A stretch of DNA of 60,000 nt, taken from contig CM055103.1 of NCBI GenBank assembly GCA_029204225.1, positions 48,119,958-48,179,957 on the forward strand. The letters are read 5' to 3'. The notes beneath the pieces are model-generated. The model was not told the origin of the DNA, ran no database searches, and saw nothing but the letters and a program-made list of their open reading frames with translations. The stretch is from Diphasiastrum complanatum (taxonomy: Eukaryota; Streptophyta; Lycopodiopsida; Lycopodiales; Lycopodiaceae). Position numbers and translations under genes: made by a program. This document shows, in pieces, positions 48,801 through 59,700 of the stretch. Position 1 is the stretch's first letter, and every line of letters starts with the position of its first letter.

Positions 48801-51800
48801 CTATACCCAAGGAGGATACACTTCACGGATTTTGCATCAAGTTTCTTCCACGAGACCTTTGGTATATGTGCATATGCCATACACCCAAATACTCGTAGGC
48901 TGCCCACTTTGGGCTTGTTGCCACTATATGCTTCTTCTGGCGTGATTCCTTCAACCGGTTTGGTTGGGCTACTATTCAATAGAAAAACAGCAGTTGCTAC
49001 CGCTTCCGCCCAAAAAGAATTTGGCAACCCCTTTGCCTTGAGCATGCTCCTTGCACACTCAACTATAGACCTGTTTTTCCGCTCATCCACGCCGTTCTGC
49101 TGCGGTGTATGTGGAGCGGTAAACTGTCTCTTTATCCCACATGCGTTGCAAAGATCTTTGAACTCATCAGAAATATACTCACCACCCTTATCTGACCTGA
49201 GAGTCTTTACCCTCTTCCCTGTGTGGTTTTCCACCAAAGCTTTCCACTGTTTGAAGTATTTGAACGCTTCATATTTCAGCTTCAGAAAATAGACCCATAC
49301 CTTCCGTGAGAAATCATCTACGAAGGTCATGAGATAGTATGCCCCCCCTGCTGATCTGATCTGCATGGGACCGCACAAATCTGAATGCACAAGCTCAAGA
49401 ATGCCCTTGGCCTTGGTAGCTTTTTCCTTTGGAAACCTTTTCCTCTGTTGCTTTCCTAGTGCACAAGCCTCACATATATCTGAAGAAGACTTAATGCTAG
49501 GAAGATCTACTATCATGTTGTGCTTGTTCAAGACTTGCAAACTTTTATAGCTCAAATGACCATACCTCTCATGCCAAAGCTTGTCCTGATTAGTATCCCT
49601 TGCTGACAAGGCCTCTTGGCTAGGAATGGTTGTATAAAGCTTGTAAAGACCCCCTTCTTGCATTCCCTTGGCTACCACCTTGAAGCTTTGATCTTTGTCT
49701 TTTACCAAACACGTAGATTCGTCAAACTCTACCAACATGTTCTGTTTGGTAATGGCACCAACAGATAGCAAGTTCTTAGTCAACCCTTGTACATGCAACA
49801 CACTCTTGATTACCTTCACCTCACCTGATGACAACTGCACTGGAACTGTGCCTTTGCCCCTCACCTCATGTGTAAAGTTATCTCCAAGGCATACATGTTG
49901 ACCATCTCCTGTCTCCTCATAGGTGTTGAACCAATGTCTATGAGGTGTCATGTGCTTTGAGGCTCTAGAATCAATGTTCCATCCACCAAACATCGATTCA
50001 GATGATAGGGCTGCGGTGAATAGATCAAGCCCACCAAATTGCTCCGCTGCAACTTTGTCAACAAAGTGACCCTACCGGTTCTTTCCCTTCTTCTGATCAC
50101 TTTGCTTCTTCCTGCATTCAAAAGCAAAATGCCCATACTTGCGAAAATAGTTGTGGTTGCCCTTCCTCTTGGGTGTAGATGAGGAATTGATGCTTGACTC
50201 CTCTCCAACCTGTAACTTGGACACCTGCTGCTCCAAGCTTTGCTTTGAGTTCTTCTTTTTGCCTTTGCCTTTCTTCTGAAAGTTTTGCTTCTTCTTAGAA
50301 GCAAATGTATGTTCTGGATTATCTTCCCTTTTAGAAAGATTTTTCCTTCTCATCGCCTCCTGTAAAAGAAGACCACATAACTCCCCAAAGGTTGGGAGTT
50401 TCTCCCTAGCAGAAAGGGACATCACATAGTCTTGATAGTTGAATGACAAGCTATTCAAGACTATGGGGACAATACTCCTGTCACTTACTGTCTCTCCAAC
50501 TGAAGCAAGCTGGTCCATAAGGTCCTTGACCTTTTGTGATATGATCACCAATTGTTGCACCTGCTTCCATCTTGAGAGTATGTAACCTGTTTTGCAAATA
50601 CACAAGCCTGGCTGAATCCACTGTTTCAAACATACACTTCAGAATAGTCCAAGCATCCACTGCATCCTTTGCATTGCAAATGTGAGGAATAATATTGTCC
50701 TTGACAGAAAGATTGATCATCCTATGAGCTTTCTGTCTCCTGTTTATGTAGTCCTTCAATTTAGGATCAGCTGTTGGTACAGGCTCTCTACCTGCCATCA
50801 ACTCCCAGCAATTGCTGTCCATCAAGATATTAGCCATCTTGAACTTCCACACTCTGTAGTTTGTGCCATCAAGTTTGCTAGATTCACCCAGTAAACTCTC
50901 CCCAAGACTAGCCATGCTATAATATGTGCTCAAACAGAAGCTCAACCTGAAAAAGATCGGAAAAGAAACAACTTCCAGCAACTAGGGTATGTAGCCACTT
51001 CAAGGCAACCCTTCAGCTCCTGCTTTTGTCTTTGCCACTTGGTATGGCCTCACTAGCACAAGCACTAGGCCCCACTGGAACAGAAACCAGAAGCCCCTAC
51101 AGAAAGTGCGCCCTACTTTTGTGTAAGCTCCTCCAGAAAGACTCCCCAAAACTTAGCCAGATTTAGAAAGTTTTTGGATCATCCCGCTCTCCTTGCCAAT
51201 AGCTCTCCAACAGTGCAAGACTCAACCTGATCTGACTCCTATAGATCAAAAGCGCCCTCTTTCAAGATTGAGGTGCTTGTAGAAGATGAGAATCTTCTCA
51301 AGAATCTAAGCACTGAAGTTTCTCTCACTCACAGACTCACAGGCTAGACAACCTGCTCTGATACCATGATGAATTGCAAGACCCAGCTATGGAGTATCTT
51401 AACTTCAATACTAGATCAACTATGAAAGCTTGAGAAACTTGGCTATGGAAAACATCACACACAAGGAGAATTGCATAAGCACCTCACAACACCAAAAGTT
51501 AGAAGAAGAAATGGATTGCTAGAGAGAGAGAGAAGGGCGTGGGTCCTCCAAATCCCTTGTGAGGCAAGCACCTCATTTACATTCATAGAAGGTCTAGGTG
51601 TCAACCATAGGAGTGTGGGCCAAAAGGGGGGGTCTCATGCATTTATTTAATAACATGCCCCATGAGTTATGTACAACTTACAACTTAACTAGTGCTTAGC
51701 CAAAGGGGTAAAATAGGCATTACTCTTCAACAATTCCATGCAAGAACACAAGCTTTCTATAACAGAAAAGTTTCACCATAATTGAGATAGGATGTAGCTA

Positions 51801-54790
51801 CAGCTGACCGATGCATTTATTACATCCTATAGTGCTTCATCACATGTTAGTTGAGCTTTGATATAACAGCGTGCTTGGCTAAGGAGAATAGTTAGAAAAT
51901 CTTTACCAAAGTTAAGAATTATTGGCAAAGCAAACCATTTAGGCGACGGACCTTATCTATAATCTCCCTAAGGATTCTGACAATGAGGTCACAATGATGC
52001 ACATAACATCCATACTCATTCTAGTTACAAAAGCCATTTGGCTTTGAAAAATACAGCATGGCACTAACTACTTGCTTCTTTTCTGAGGCTAGAAGTGTGA
52101 GCAAACCTGATACTTTGACTTGAAGTTGGAGAACTTGCTACCAGGAGAACTCACCTTGGAGATCCAAGTCAGACTAAAGTAAGATACTAAAATAATCGAT
52201 GTCAGCTTTGATGATTATGTTAAGTTTCGATTTCTTTGATCTGCTTTTGGTGTATATTTCGTGATGTCATTACATCTAACAGGATATGAACTTTTCTAGA
52301 AAAGATGGCACACAATTATACAGCTACATAAACCTAGTGTAATTTGGTCTGTCGGAAGCACTTCGAAATGTCTTATCAAAAACTCAATCCATGATAGCTG
52401 TCAGTCAATCTCGCCCATTTGAAAGGATCTTATTTGAATTCATCCAATTTACCCAAATTTGATTCTGGTAAGTGGTTATCACTGTCTTTTCAGCAAATCT
52501 AGAGCAATTCGGACAAAATGACGGGCAAAACTAATGCAAAAGTATGGCAGGAAAAGTTGAGAGATCAGTTCCCATTGCATAATATACAAGTTAATAACAA
52601 TACATCAAGTCGTCCTGAGAAAAGTACATGATCTAGGGTAAAAGAGCAAAGAAATTCACTGGTTGCATGCTTATGAGAAGAATCCATAGCAGCCATAATA
52701 TTCTTTTTTGGCTAATTCCATAAAGGTGCTCTTAACTGAAGACGGTATGTATCAACTTCCCAAATTTGAAGAGACAAGAGAATACCTCCTTAACAAAAAG
52801 ATCCAGAGGGTCTAGCTGTTCTGCTTTCTCTTCTAAAAAACTCGCCATGTCCTGAGCATTTGAATGGATCTGCATTCCACTGTTCTTCTCCACCTGCAGT
52901 AATATAACAAATGCACACAATATTAGCGTAAAGGAGCTAAGGATTTCTTTTGATTCTTCACACTGGGGGGTAGCATTGCCTTTCTCAGCAGTGGCTTTCA
53001 AGTATAAGTACAACAAATGAACTCATCCACGAAGAACAGAAGAAGTCAAGGAATTTAACTGGTTTGGAAATATTTTATAGAGACAAGGTTTCTACTCTTG
53101 ACAAATTCTTGCTGTACCACAGCTGAATCAACTGGGAAAGTGGCAATGCTAGATTGCCGTGATGCTAATAGAATATCTAAGAGCCGAAATGACAGCAAAT
53201 TTTTATTTATCATAACATTGATGTCTACATGTCGCTAGCTCCATAAAGGTACGACTTACTATTTAACGATCTCAAACAATCATCACTTGAATGAGTAAAA
53301 ACTACATCGAGATCATAAGCTTAAATCAGATGCTTTCTCATTTCCACCAAAACACTGCAAACATTGTTCTTGCAATTTCCAACTGATGAGGGTTCGAAGA
53401 ATTCAATCGGATGCAAATACTTCATAGTTTGCGCCTACTTGCTTAAAAATTAAATTCTATACAATGAACTATTACTTTATAGTTGTTTGGCTGCAGATTA
53501 TATCAGATAACAGGTAGCTGAAGTCACTGAAAAATGTTTGCACAAAAAAATAGACAATAATACTAGTCCATCAATACCTCAAGCACAGTTTTGTAGACAT
53601 AGCGAACCCAAGATAATCGTATCCTGTTTTCCTGCATAGCATTGCAATCCACTGAATGTTAAACCTCCGTAGAGAGCACATTGAGCTAGAAGATAAGTAA
53701 TAAATCCTTGAATAGAATTTCAACATTATGTTGTTATTTTTCTAGTGTCTACTCATGTAAAACTCCTGAGATCATACACATACAAAAGGTGCCTTCAGTG
53801 GAATTTTTCGAAAGCTCCTAGACAAACTCAGTAGCATATAAGTGACACAAGCATCAAAAGTGACAGGTGTGTCCTGCTATTATCCAGTTTTGCAGAACAG
53901 ACAACTTTAGCTTCATCAGGCTCAATTAGTTGAAACTTGATATTAAGTATAGAGTTTCTCTGTAAATCAATAAACAATGAGATCAGCTACTGACAAGGTA
54001 CGACCTAGATCATTGGGCGACATGATTAAGTTAGAAAAGCAGAAAAGCAGGAAAAATTTAGTGCGCATGAACAGTCCCATATCACTAACCTGATAGAACT
54101 TTTCTGATTAATGTAGTCCTTTGTAAAAAAAGATTGACATAAATTCTGAAAAGTAGGATAAAACCCCTTGTAATACTAACAAACTACTTTCTCAAAGTTG
54201 AGACAAAGAAAACTGTAGATACGACAAAGCAAGATCTTATTAGCAGCACACTTTCCCTAGCCAAATTCCACCCAAAGTACATTTATGAAGAACTCTTTAG
54301 GTTGAAAAGGCAAATATCCTGTGATCAACTATAAGGTATGGTTAACAATTTACTACATAGGCCAAAGAGTGCATGCCTACAGGTTCATATAGACCTAGTG
54401 TATGCCTGCAATAATTTTGTGCTTGGCTTCTTAAACTCGGGCCAAATCTAGATTGTCATGCCCCTTTTTGACATATGCAACATCAATCAAGCATAGTTTT
54501 TCCAAAGCTACAATCTGAACTGATGGAGAAGGGCAATGAAATCGTTTTTCATGAATTGAAAGAACTAACTTCACTGAAATATCAATTATATAAATCAGGT
54601 TACACACAGTCGGATGAAGCAGCTTAACAACCTCATCAAGGATGTGACCATCCAAGGGATCCTTTGATGCTAAAGAGAATGCTCCTTTCAAAGCTCCATC
54701 AGCCAGAATTAGCTGCAGTTGAAGCTCTTCCATCTTTATTTCTCCTTTGCATGCCTGTAAGCATGCATCAACAAAATCCTCCGCTGCAAC
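45820..54790 (-). CDS. 3' part of an unrecognised multi-exon host gene (last five exons)
   Basis: Minus-strand exons, all phase 0 with GT-AG borders: 54608-54790 ([20 protein letters not shown]..., [16 protein letters not shown]), 53578-53631 ([18 protein letters not shown]), 52786-52893 ([34 protein letters not shown]), 46023-46079 ([19 protein letters not shown]) and 45820-45918 ([16 protein letters not shown]..., stop TGA at 45820-45822). They join into 166 uninterrupted codons with helix-rich, charged character. The 5' exons are not found; upstream sequence is copia and LINE, so they may lie beyond the window or be lost. The 46080-52785 intron is 6.7 kb and holds the copia element at 46381-51732 in the sense direction. 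Function is unknown to me. Mutual phase agreement of five exons argues against chance. Confidence 0.65.
46376..46380 (+). repeat. Target-site duplication ATTCC, left copy
   Basis: ATTCC at 46376-46380 and again at 51733-51737 abuts the outer ends of the copia LTRs, as expected for integrase-mediated insertion. Confidence 0.85.
46381..46778 (-). repeat. Copia 3' LTR (398 bp)
   Basis: In minus sense it begins TGTTGAAGAGTAATGCC and ends CAGTTCATCA. Relative to the other LTR it keeps a segment of about 45 bp (around GAGCTACTTGGCCAAG). It also contains the in-frame TAA (46766-46768) that would end pol. Confidence 0.95.
46766..47263 (-). pseudogene. Copia RNase H region
   Basis: [20 protein letters not shown], then [17 protein letters not shown] and [17 protein letters not shown] are the standard copia RNase H blocks, with the Asp and Glu catalytic positions in place. 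TGA at 46931-46933 replaces an expected Arg codon (HF-stop-EKV, consistent with CGA to TGA). Beyond it the frame continues through [15 protein letters not shown] to a TAA inside the LTR. Confidence 0.9.
47277..48424 (-). pseudogene. Copia reverse transcriptase (RVT_2)
   Basis: 48424-47774 carries [38 protein letters not shown] and [20 protein letters not shown]. After a small indel near 47780 the frame 47786-47277 holds [13 protein letters not shown], with the catalytic YVDD intact. It continues with [16 protein letters not shown] and a C-terminal frameshift near 47280 into RNase H. Each piece is well conserved, so decay looks fairly recent. Confidence 0.92.
48449..49993 (-). pseudogene. Copia protease and integrase
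   Basis: A 514-codon open frame. Protease motif [12 protein letters not shown] near the start has Arg where the catalytic DSGAS has Gly, which should inactivate it. Then follow [14 protein letters not shown] (GAG-pre-integrase), CEACALGKQ (zinc residues), HSDLCGPM and [11 protein letters not shown] (both Asp), [16 protein letters not shown] (Glu), and the C-terminal [14 protein letters not shown] and LSRDVIFDE. The frame is lost near 48440 before RT. Confidence 0.92.
50072..50915 (-). pseudogene. Copia gag
   Basis: The likely start ATG is at 50915 ([20 protein letters not shown]), shorter than the longest open frame, which begins at 50981. Gag blocks: [29 protein letters not shown] and [16 protein letters not shown], then a frameshift near 50545-50560 and [29 protein letters not shown] Lys-rich stretch precedes a degenerate zinc knuckle ([14 protein letters not shown], where CNYC... 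is expected, so two Cys are lost). TAG at 50072-50074 separates it from protease. Confidence 0.9.
51367..51732 (-). repeat. Copia 5' LTR (366 bp)
   Basis: Matches 46381-46778 end to end apart from indels, with the PBS next to its inner end and the ATTCC duplication at its outer end. Confidence 0.95.
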
Positions 54791-55195
54791 CTAGAATTCG
54801 GAAACACATAAAAAGGACTTAGTTACAAAACATAGGAGTCACATCCTTACAGAGTTCATCTGTTATCAATGAAGAGGAACATTCATAAAACCATTCACAT
54901 CAAAATGTCAAGAACACATGAAAAGGCAGTAAATTGTGCTTTTTTTTCCACAGAAGAAGTCCAAACAAGATGACAACAAATGCTACCCTGCCATCTCTCT
55001 TACCGATGAACCATGCTCCTACCAAAATACTTGTTGGACGCACATCATCATAATTAGCAGTTTTTCAGCTATGCATTCATACAACTGGTGTAAGTATCAT
55101 GTTAGTAGCACAGATAGACTGAGTCAAGACAATTGTCCCGAAACGGGGACCACCATGCCATGCAGCAATATCACCATCACGGGATTCCATAAATG

Positions 55196-56345
55196 ACATG
55201 CACTGGTTTGTGGACACTGGACTCTGAAGCAACAAGACACATGACAGGTAACCAATCTTGGTTCAAGAAGCTGGAGCTAACCAATGATGGGGATAAGACT
55301 GCTCGAGCAAATGGTGACAAATGCTAGATTTAGGGATCGGCAACGTACCAATTCAATTTCCTAATGGTAAAGTCAAGGTAATAGCTTAACAAAAAATCTA
55401 CTATCTATTCAAGCAATGACGGATCATAAGCTAAAGGTTGAGTCCAATGATAAACGGTGTCAAGTTAGGGATGTGAAATAGGGTTTTAAAGTGGTGGTTG
55501 ATCGTTTCCATGATAAAACTTGTGGCTTATACAAGCTAAATGTTGTGGTTACAGAGTGTAGTGGATTAGCAGCAACCTCATTATCCCAAAGTAATTTGTG
55601 GTATTGGATGACAAACGAGAACCCACTTGTAAGGGGTGTATTCTTGGGAAGTCACATAGAAAGAAGTTCAACAAGGAAGGTGCAAACTAGGGCAAAACAA
55701 ATGCTTTGAGTTGGTGCATTCTGATTTGTGCAGGCCAATAAGGACAATTTTGATTGGTGGAGCATTCTAATTCATGAGCTTGATGGTTATTCAAGGAAAA
55801 CGTGGATCTACACTATCAAAGAGAAATTAAAAGCATTTGAATGTTTCAAGAACTTCAAAGCATTGGTGGAGAACCAATCATGTGCCAAGGTTAACATGCT
55901 AAGAACTGTTCATGGTGGTCAGTATTGATCTACATCTTTCATTGATTTTTGCAAGGAACATGGGATCAAGAAACGATTGCTCAAGTCAATACACCTGAAT
56001 AGAATGGTGTAGCAGAAAAAAAAGTATTGTACAATTGTGGAATCTGTCATCATATAGGAGTTACTGATTCTTTCTAGGCGGAAGCTGTGCTTACAGCAAT
56101 GTTCTTGCAATGTAGGAGCCCTACAGTTGCAGTACAAAATCACGCACCCGACGAGACATTCAGTGGATTGTGTGTATTTGGATGTAGAGTCTATGCCCAT
56201 ATCCCTAAGAAAAAGAGAATCGAGATGTAGGTCCAAGCATTGAAATGTATCTGTACAGGATATCATGAGCAAACCAAGGGGCCGTTTTTACTATGATCCA
56301 AATGGAAGACACATGCACATCAGTTGTAATGTGGTGTTTAAGAAC
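55196..56345 (+). mobile_element. Heavily decayed copia protease-integrase fragment
   Basis: HWFVDTGL near 55203 (protease W.LDSG) is followed by [12 protein letters not shown] (55707), DGYSRKTWIYTIKEKLKAFE, CFKNFKALVENQSCAK and LRTVHGGQY (second Asp replaced by Val) to 55925. Then FIDFCKEHGIKKR, AEAVLTAMFLQC, LCVFGCRVYAHIPKK and LKCICTGYHEQTKG follow in shifting frames. There are more than ten stops or frame changes. No LTR is seen. It separates the host-gene exons on the left from the LINE on the right. Confidence 0.8.
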
Positions 56346-56369
56346 AAAAATAGCAAAGATCTATCCAGT

Positions 56370-56470
56370 GCGAACTGCGAACCGCGGTTCGAACCTTCGA
56401 ATCGAACGGGTCCAATTCGAACCAAGAATCGGTTCAAACCGGCCTGTCACTCATTTGGCCCAAATCGGGA
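56370..56470. repeat. GGTTCGAACC palindrome cluster, second locus
   Basis: GCGAACCGCGGTTCGAACC, ATTCGAACC and CGGTTCAAACCGG occur within about 90 bp, the same word as at 39235-39410. It lies between the copia fragment and the (GAAA)n tract at the LINE 3' end. Confidence 0.7.
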
Positions 56471-56512
56471 CCCGGGAGATCTAGAACCGTGCGTGCACGG
56501 GAGGGTGAGAGC

Positions 56513-56533
56513 GAAAGAAAGAAAGAAAGAAAG
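56513..56533 (-). repeat. (TTTC)n tail at the LINE 3' end
   Basis: A GAAA-repeat run on the plus strand, i.e. TTTC repeats at the minus-strand end of the LINE, just beyond AATAAA (plus strand TTTATT at 56535-56540). Simple-repeat tails instead of poly(A) occur in several non-LTR clades. Confidence 0.65.
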
Positions 56534-57059
56534 CTTTATTAATGTCTTTTCCATGCCAAAAGGCATATAAGACTAATGAAGTCCATGTCAAGTATGTGGT
56601 AACCATGGGAGCGTATAAAACGTCTCCAAAACTATAATAAGAAAACATCTAGTACAAACTAAAATAGACACGTCTGCGAGAGTGTGTGTGCGCATACTAA
56701 TCACATGTATCCATGTCAAGATGTCAAGACTGCACTGTTGTGCTGATGCTGTAAAAAGATGTAATGTGAGCCACAGCATGAGAAGGCATTGGAGCCTGTC
56801 GGCGTCGTCTGTGAGCGTGAGCATGTGTAGTAGTACGTCTCTGCGTAGGATGTCTGGTGATCCTGGTAGTAACGTGATGGTGGGAAGTACACTATCTCTG
56901 ATCTCTATGAGCATGTGAGCGGCTATCATCCTCGTCGTCGTCATAATCCTCCTCCTTAGGCACTAAATCACGCGATGTCCGCCTAGTAAAGAATGAAGTA
57001 ATCAATGGCTGTGAGGTAAAATGATGGGGTGTCCCATATAAATCTCTCCGTAGTATGGA

Positions 57060-58250
57060 CATCTCGCGTACCATCAGAGCGAACACCGTGGATCCTCATA
57101 AGCTATGAGAGAGCGTAGAGTGGTAGGCATGTCTGGAAACATGCAGTGATATCGCCCTCTGATCTCATAGTATACAGGGCATCTAAAGATAAAGTGCTCT
57201 TCAGACTCCACGTCGCCTAGAGAGCATAACTGGCAAATCCGCTCCTCTCTAGGAATACCATGGAATCTCCCAGTCTCAATAGCTAGCTTGATGAGATCAC
57301 CCTAAGCTATCCCAATGTGAATCTGAGGCAATGTGATAGTCTCGAATCCAAGTAGCGTGGCATGACCGGGGTCCCTGATGTATCTAGCTCCAAAATGGGT
57401 CTGGTAGAAAGCTGGCTTAACCCCTAACTGGTTACGCCAAGTCCGCTCTAGATATGCGCGATAGAGGAATCGTCTGATATACTGATGGGTACCTGAAGAA
57501 AGCTCTATGATGGAGATACCAAATGACTCAAGTAGGAGGTGAGATGCCTGAGAGAAGCATGATAACCGGTAGACCTGATCATGGAGACCCTGTGAGGAGG
57601 ATAGTGCAATATGTGTATCGTCTGTCTATCTATGGTAATGCCTGTATCCTCTGTATATAGGTAATGAGCTGAAGAGCTGCCTCGATCTGTATAGGTGGAA
57701 CTGCAAACTCGACCAGGAGAATCTCATGTGGAACAACAGGCTTTGCTCGAATCAACCGAGCTAGCATGGTGGTCTGTAATCGTTAAAGGCTGGCCCAGTG
57801 TGAAGAGGGGAGACCTATACACCATGCCTCCGCCGCATATAGAGCCATGGGGGTGACAATGGTATCAAAGAGGCGACACTTACTACGAGCACCCTGGATG
57901 GACTTCCGGAAACAAAAACGCTCTTGTTGAACAAGAGAGGCATGTCCCTTCCCTAGTCGAGTGGTAGCGGCCTATCTCATGCTAAAAGTAGGACCTGAGA
58001 AAAGGATCCCCAGGTATGTGTAGGAAGGGACCACCTCTAGAACTTGTCCACCCAAAGTAAGCTCATGTCGGTGCATGAATGCTCGAGAAGTGTTGAAGAC
58101 CATAACCTTGGTCTTCCCAATGTTCACCCCTAGGCCCCATCTGGTGCAAAACTCATGCAAGCAATCCAACTGTCGCTGTAGACCCTCTCTGGTCGGTGAG
58201 ACCAATACCACATCATTTTTAGGTGAGTCAGTGGGACGGTATACAAGCTA
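57060..58250 (-). pseudogene. LINE reverse transcriptase C-terminal part with zf-RVT zinc finger
   Basis: NDVVLVSPTREGLQRQLDCL starts just after the place of the YADD box, where SPKND stands. It is followed by FCTRWGLGVNIGKTKVMVFN and VLEVVPSYTYLGILFSGP, the standard LINE RT palm/thumb blocks. After several stops comes LAIETGRFHGIPREERICQL, then CSLGDVESEEHFIFRCPVYY, a complete zf-RVT motif (C-x2-C...H-x4-C) near 57165-57290. The catalytic centre is degraded. Confidence 0.85.
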
Positions 58251-58303
58251 GTAGCATAATCAGTCCAAATGTGGAGGTCCTCCAGGAGAGGTTTTGGAGA
58301 GCG

Positions 58304-58373
58304 AAGGGCTAACGACCAAGGGCCAATGGCCAAGGGTTAAGGACTAAGGGCTAAGCACTAAGGGATAAGACGT
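58304..58373 (+). repeat. 14-bp tandem repeat AAGGGCTAANNACC
   Basis: Five copies of a 14-bp unit beginning AAGGG (AAGGGCTAACGACC, AAGGGCCAATGGCC, AAGGGTTAAGGACT, AAGGGCTAAGCACT, AAGGGATAAGACGT). It sits exactly between the LINE RT remnant and the copia patch. Confidence 0.85.
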
Positions 58374-58573
58374 CCATCCACTCTACCATCAATCATGCTT
58401 GAAGACACTTTTGGAATGTTCCCCTCATCAAAAATGACATCTCTACCAACAATCACTTTGTTGGTAGAGGAGGTCGATAAGACGTTTCCCTTCAGAATCA
58501 TCAGAGGAGTGTTTCTTACGGCGGAGAACACGATGGTAAGAGCGTCGGGAAGATTGGAGCAGGTGTGGAGCAT
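58358..58573 (-). mobile_element. Copia integrase C-terminal patch inside the LINE
   Basis: The minus strand reads ILKGNVLSTSSTNKVIVGRD followed by VIFDEGNIPKVSS, matching the 'SRDVIFDE' region that follows the copia integrase core. It occupies the place where the LINE RT N-terminal half should be, so it is an insertion or replacement. Confidence 0.6.
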
Positions 58574-58588
58574 GGATACGTAAATAGG

Positions 58589-59700
58589 CTACTGATGAAG
58601 AGAATGGCACTCGATATCATACCATGGAGGGTGCAATGGTCGAGGTGTGCGTCGAGATTTTGTGGGATGGGGTTTTGTGGGGAGGGTTAGTGATGCAGCC
58701 GTGTGGAGAGAGGTGGTGAGAAAAGCAGCCTGGGTGTCGACTGGACTGTCATGAGGAAAGAAGTGTAAGAGTGAGGCCAAGGACTGCCGGTACCGTGGCA
58801 TGTGAATGGGATTGAATGTGTACGTGGGTGCTCGGGTAAGTATGGGTAGTATAGATGAATGAATGGGTGGAAGGTGGCCGATATCGAAGGAGAAAAATGA
58901 GTGATCAAAAAGGGTGGTGGCGGAAACATGGAAATCAGAGACTATGGGTACAAAGGATGGTGACCCCATGAGATAGTCAATGACACTATGACCTCCACTG
59001 TGAGGATGGCATGTATAGTTGTCTGAATGTGGCCAACAAGGTAAGCCATTATAAATGGCTAGCTCATGTGCCTCTCCAAACTGCAGTGAGTGCTCACCAT
59101 ATGAAGTCGTAGGTCCCAAACTGTCCGTGGAGGCCCTAGTAACCCCAAGCATATCACCATCAAGGGCACGAACACGCAGCTGATCAGTGGTGTCAAAGAA
59201 CTCTGTCTGTCTAGAAGATGTCTATGAGGAGAATATGCCCCCGCTCTGAGAATCTGATAATATCTGGTGAGAGGTCCTGGTATGGAGATCCAATACCCTC
59301 AACAAAAGACGAGGACTCTTGTGGAAAGTAACATGCTGCAATAAAAAGGTCTCTATCCAATATCCAGACCCACAATGCGAGTCCATATGTAGCGGGCATG
59401 CTCGTCATGTCGGATGAAGTCAATACTCGAATGGAGAGTCTCTTTGTACAAGCAGGCGACCCCACCTAAACCTCGGCCACTGGCAGATCTAGTCTCTTCT
59501 CAGAATATTGAGTCCCATCTATATAGAAGGAAGTCCTCGCTCCGGGCTCTCGTGTGTCTCCTTGAAGAACAATATATCTCTGTCTGTGATAAAATCAACA
59601 AGGTCCCCTGCTGTAGAGGATGAATGTATGCCAGCAGAATTCCACACTCCAATCCGAAGGTGGTGTGAATGGGGCCCCGGGGTGCTCCCACCCTCGGGCA
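58589..59700 (-). pseudogene. LINE APE-type endonuclease
   Basis: Starts with LRIGVWNSAGIHSSS and DILFFKETHESPERG (N...., ..Q/KE. motif), then a stop and frame change. ALWVWILDRDLFIAACYFPQ is near 59400, and a third frame (59152-58589) has NGLPCWPHSDNYTCHPHSGG, HSVIDYLMGSP and LFDHSFFSFDI, the 'S..DY' and 'SDH' signatures (Ser replaced by Phe). Two or more frameshifts and stops make it inactive. It is directly continuous with the ORF1-like part upstream. Confidence 0.8.

Larger units (their letters stand above)
46381..51732 (-). mobile_element. Full-length Ty1/copia element, 5,352 bp, inside a host-gene intron
   Basis: LTRs at 51367-51732 (5', minus sense) and 46381-46778 (3'). PBS TGGTATCAGAGC is at 51355-51366, and a polypurine tract (AAGGGGGG in minus sense, about 46779-46786) adjoins the 3' LTR. 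Target duplication is ATTCC on both sides. The internal gene order is gag, protease, integrase, RT, RNase H, the copia order. At least six disruptions (gag frameshift near 50550, TAG at 50072, frameshifts near 48440, 47780 and 47280, TGA at 46931) show it is defective. The two LTRs differ by a deletion of about 45 bp and several small indels. Confidence 0.95.

Noticed and set aside
48909-49292. 127-codon plus-strand frame
   Set aside because: It is the antisense shadow of the copia integrase frame and has no motif of its own.
56588-56944. 118-codon minus-strand frame
   Set aside because: Falls in the 3' untranslated part of the LINE, downstream of the zinc finger; low complexity in Leu, Thr and His.
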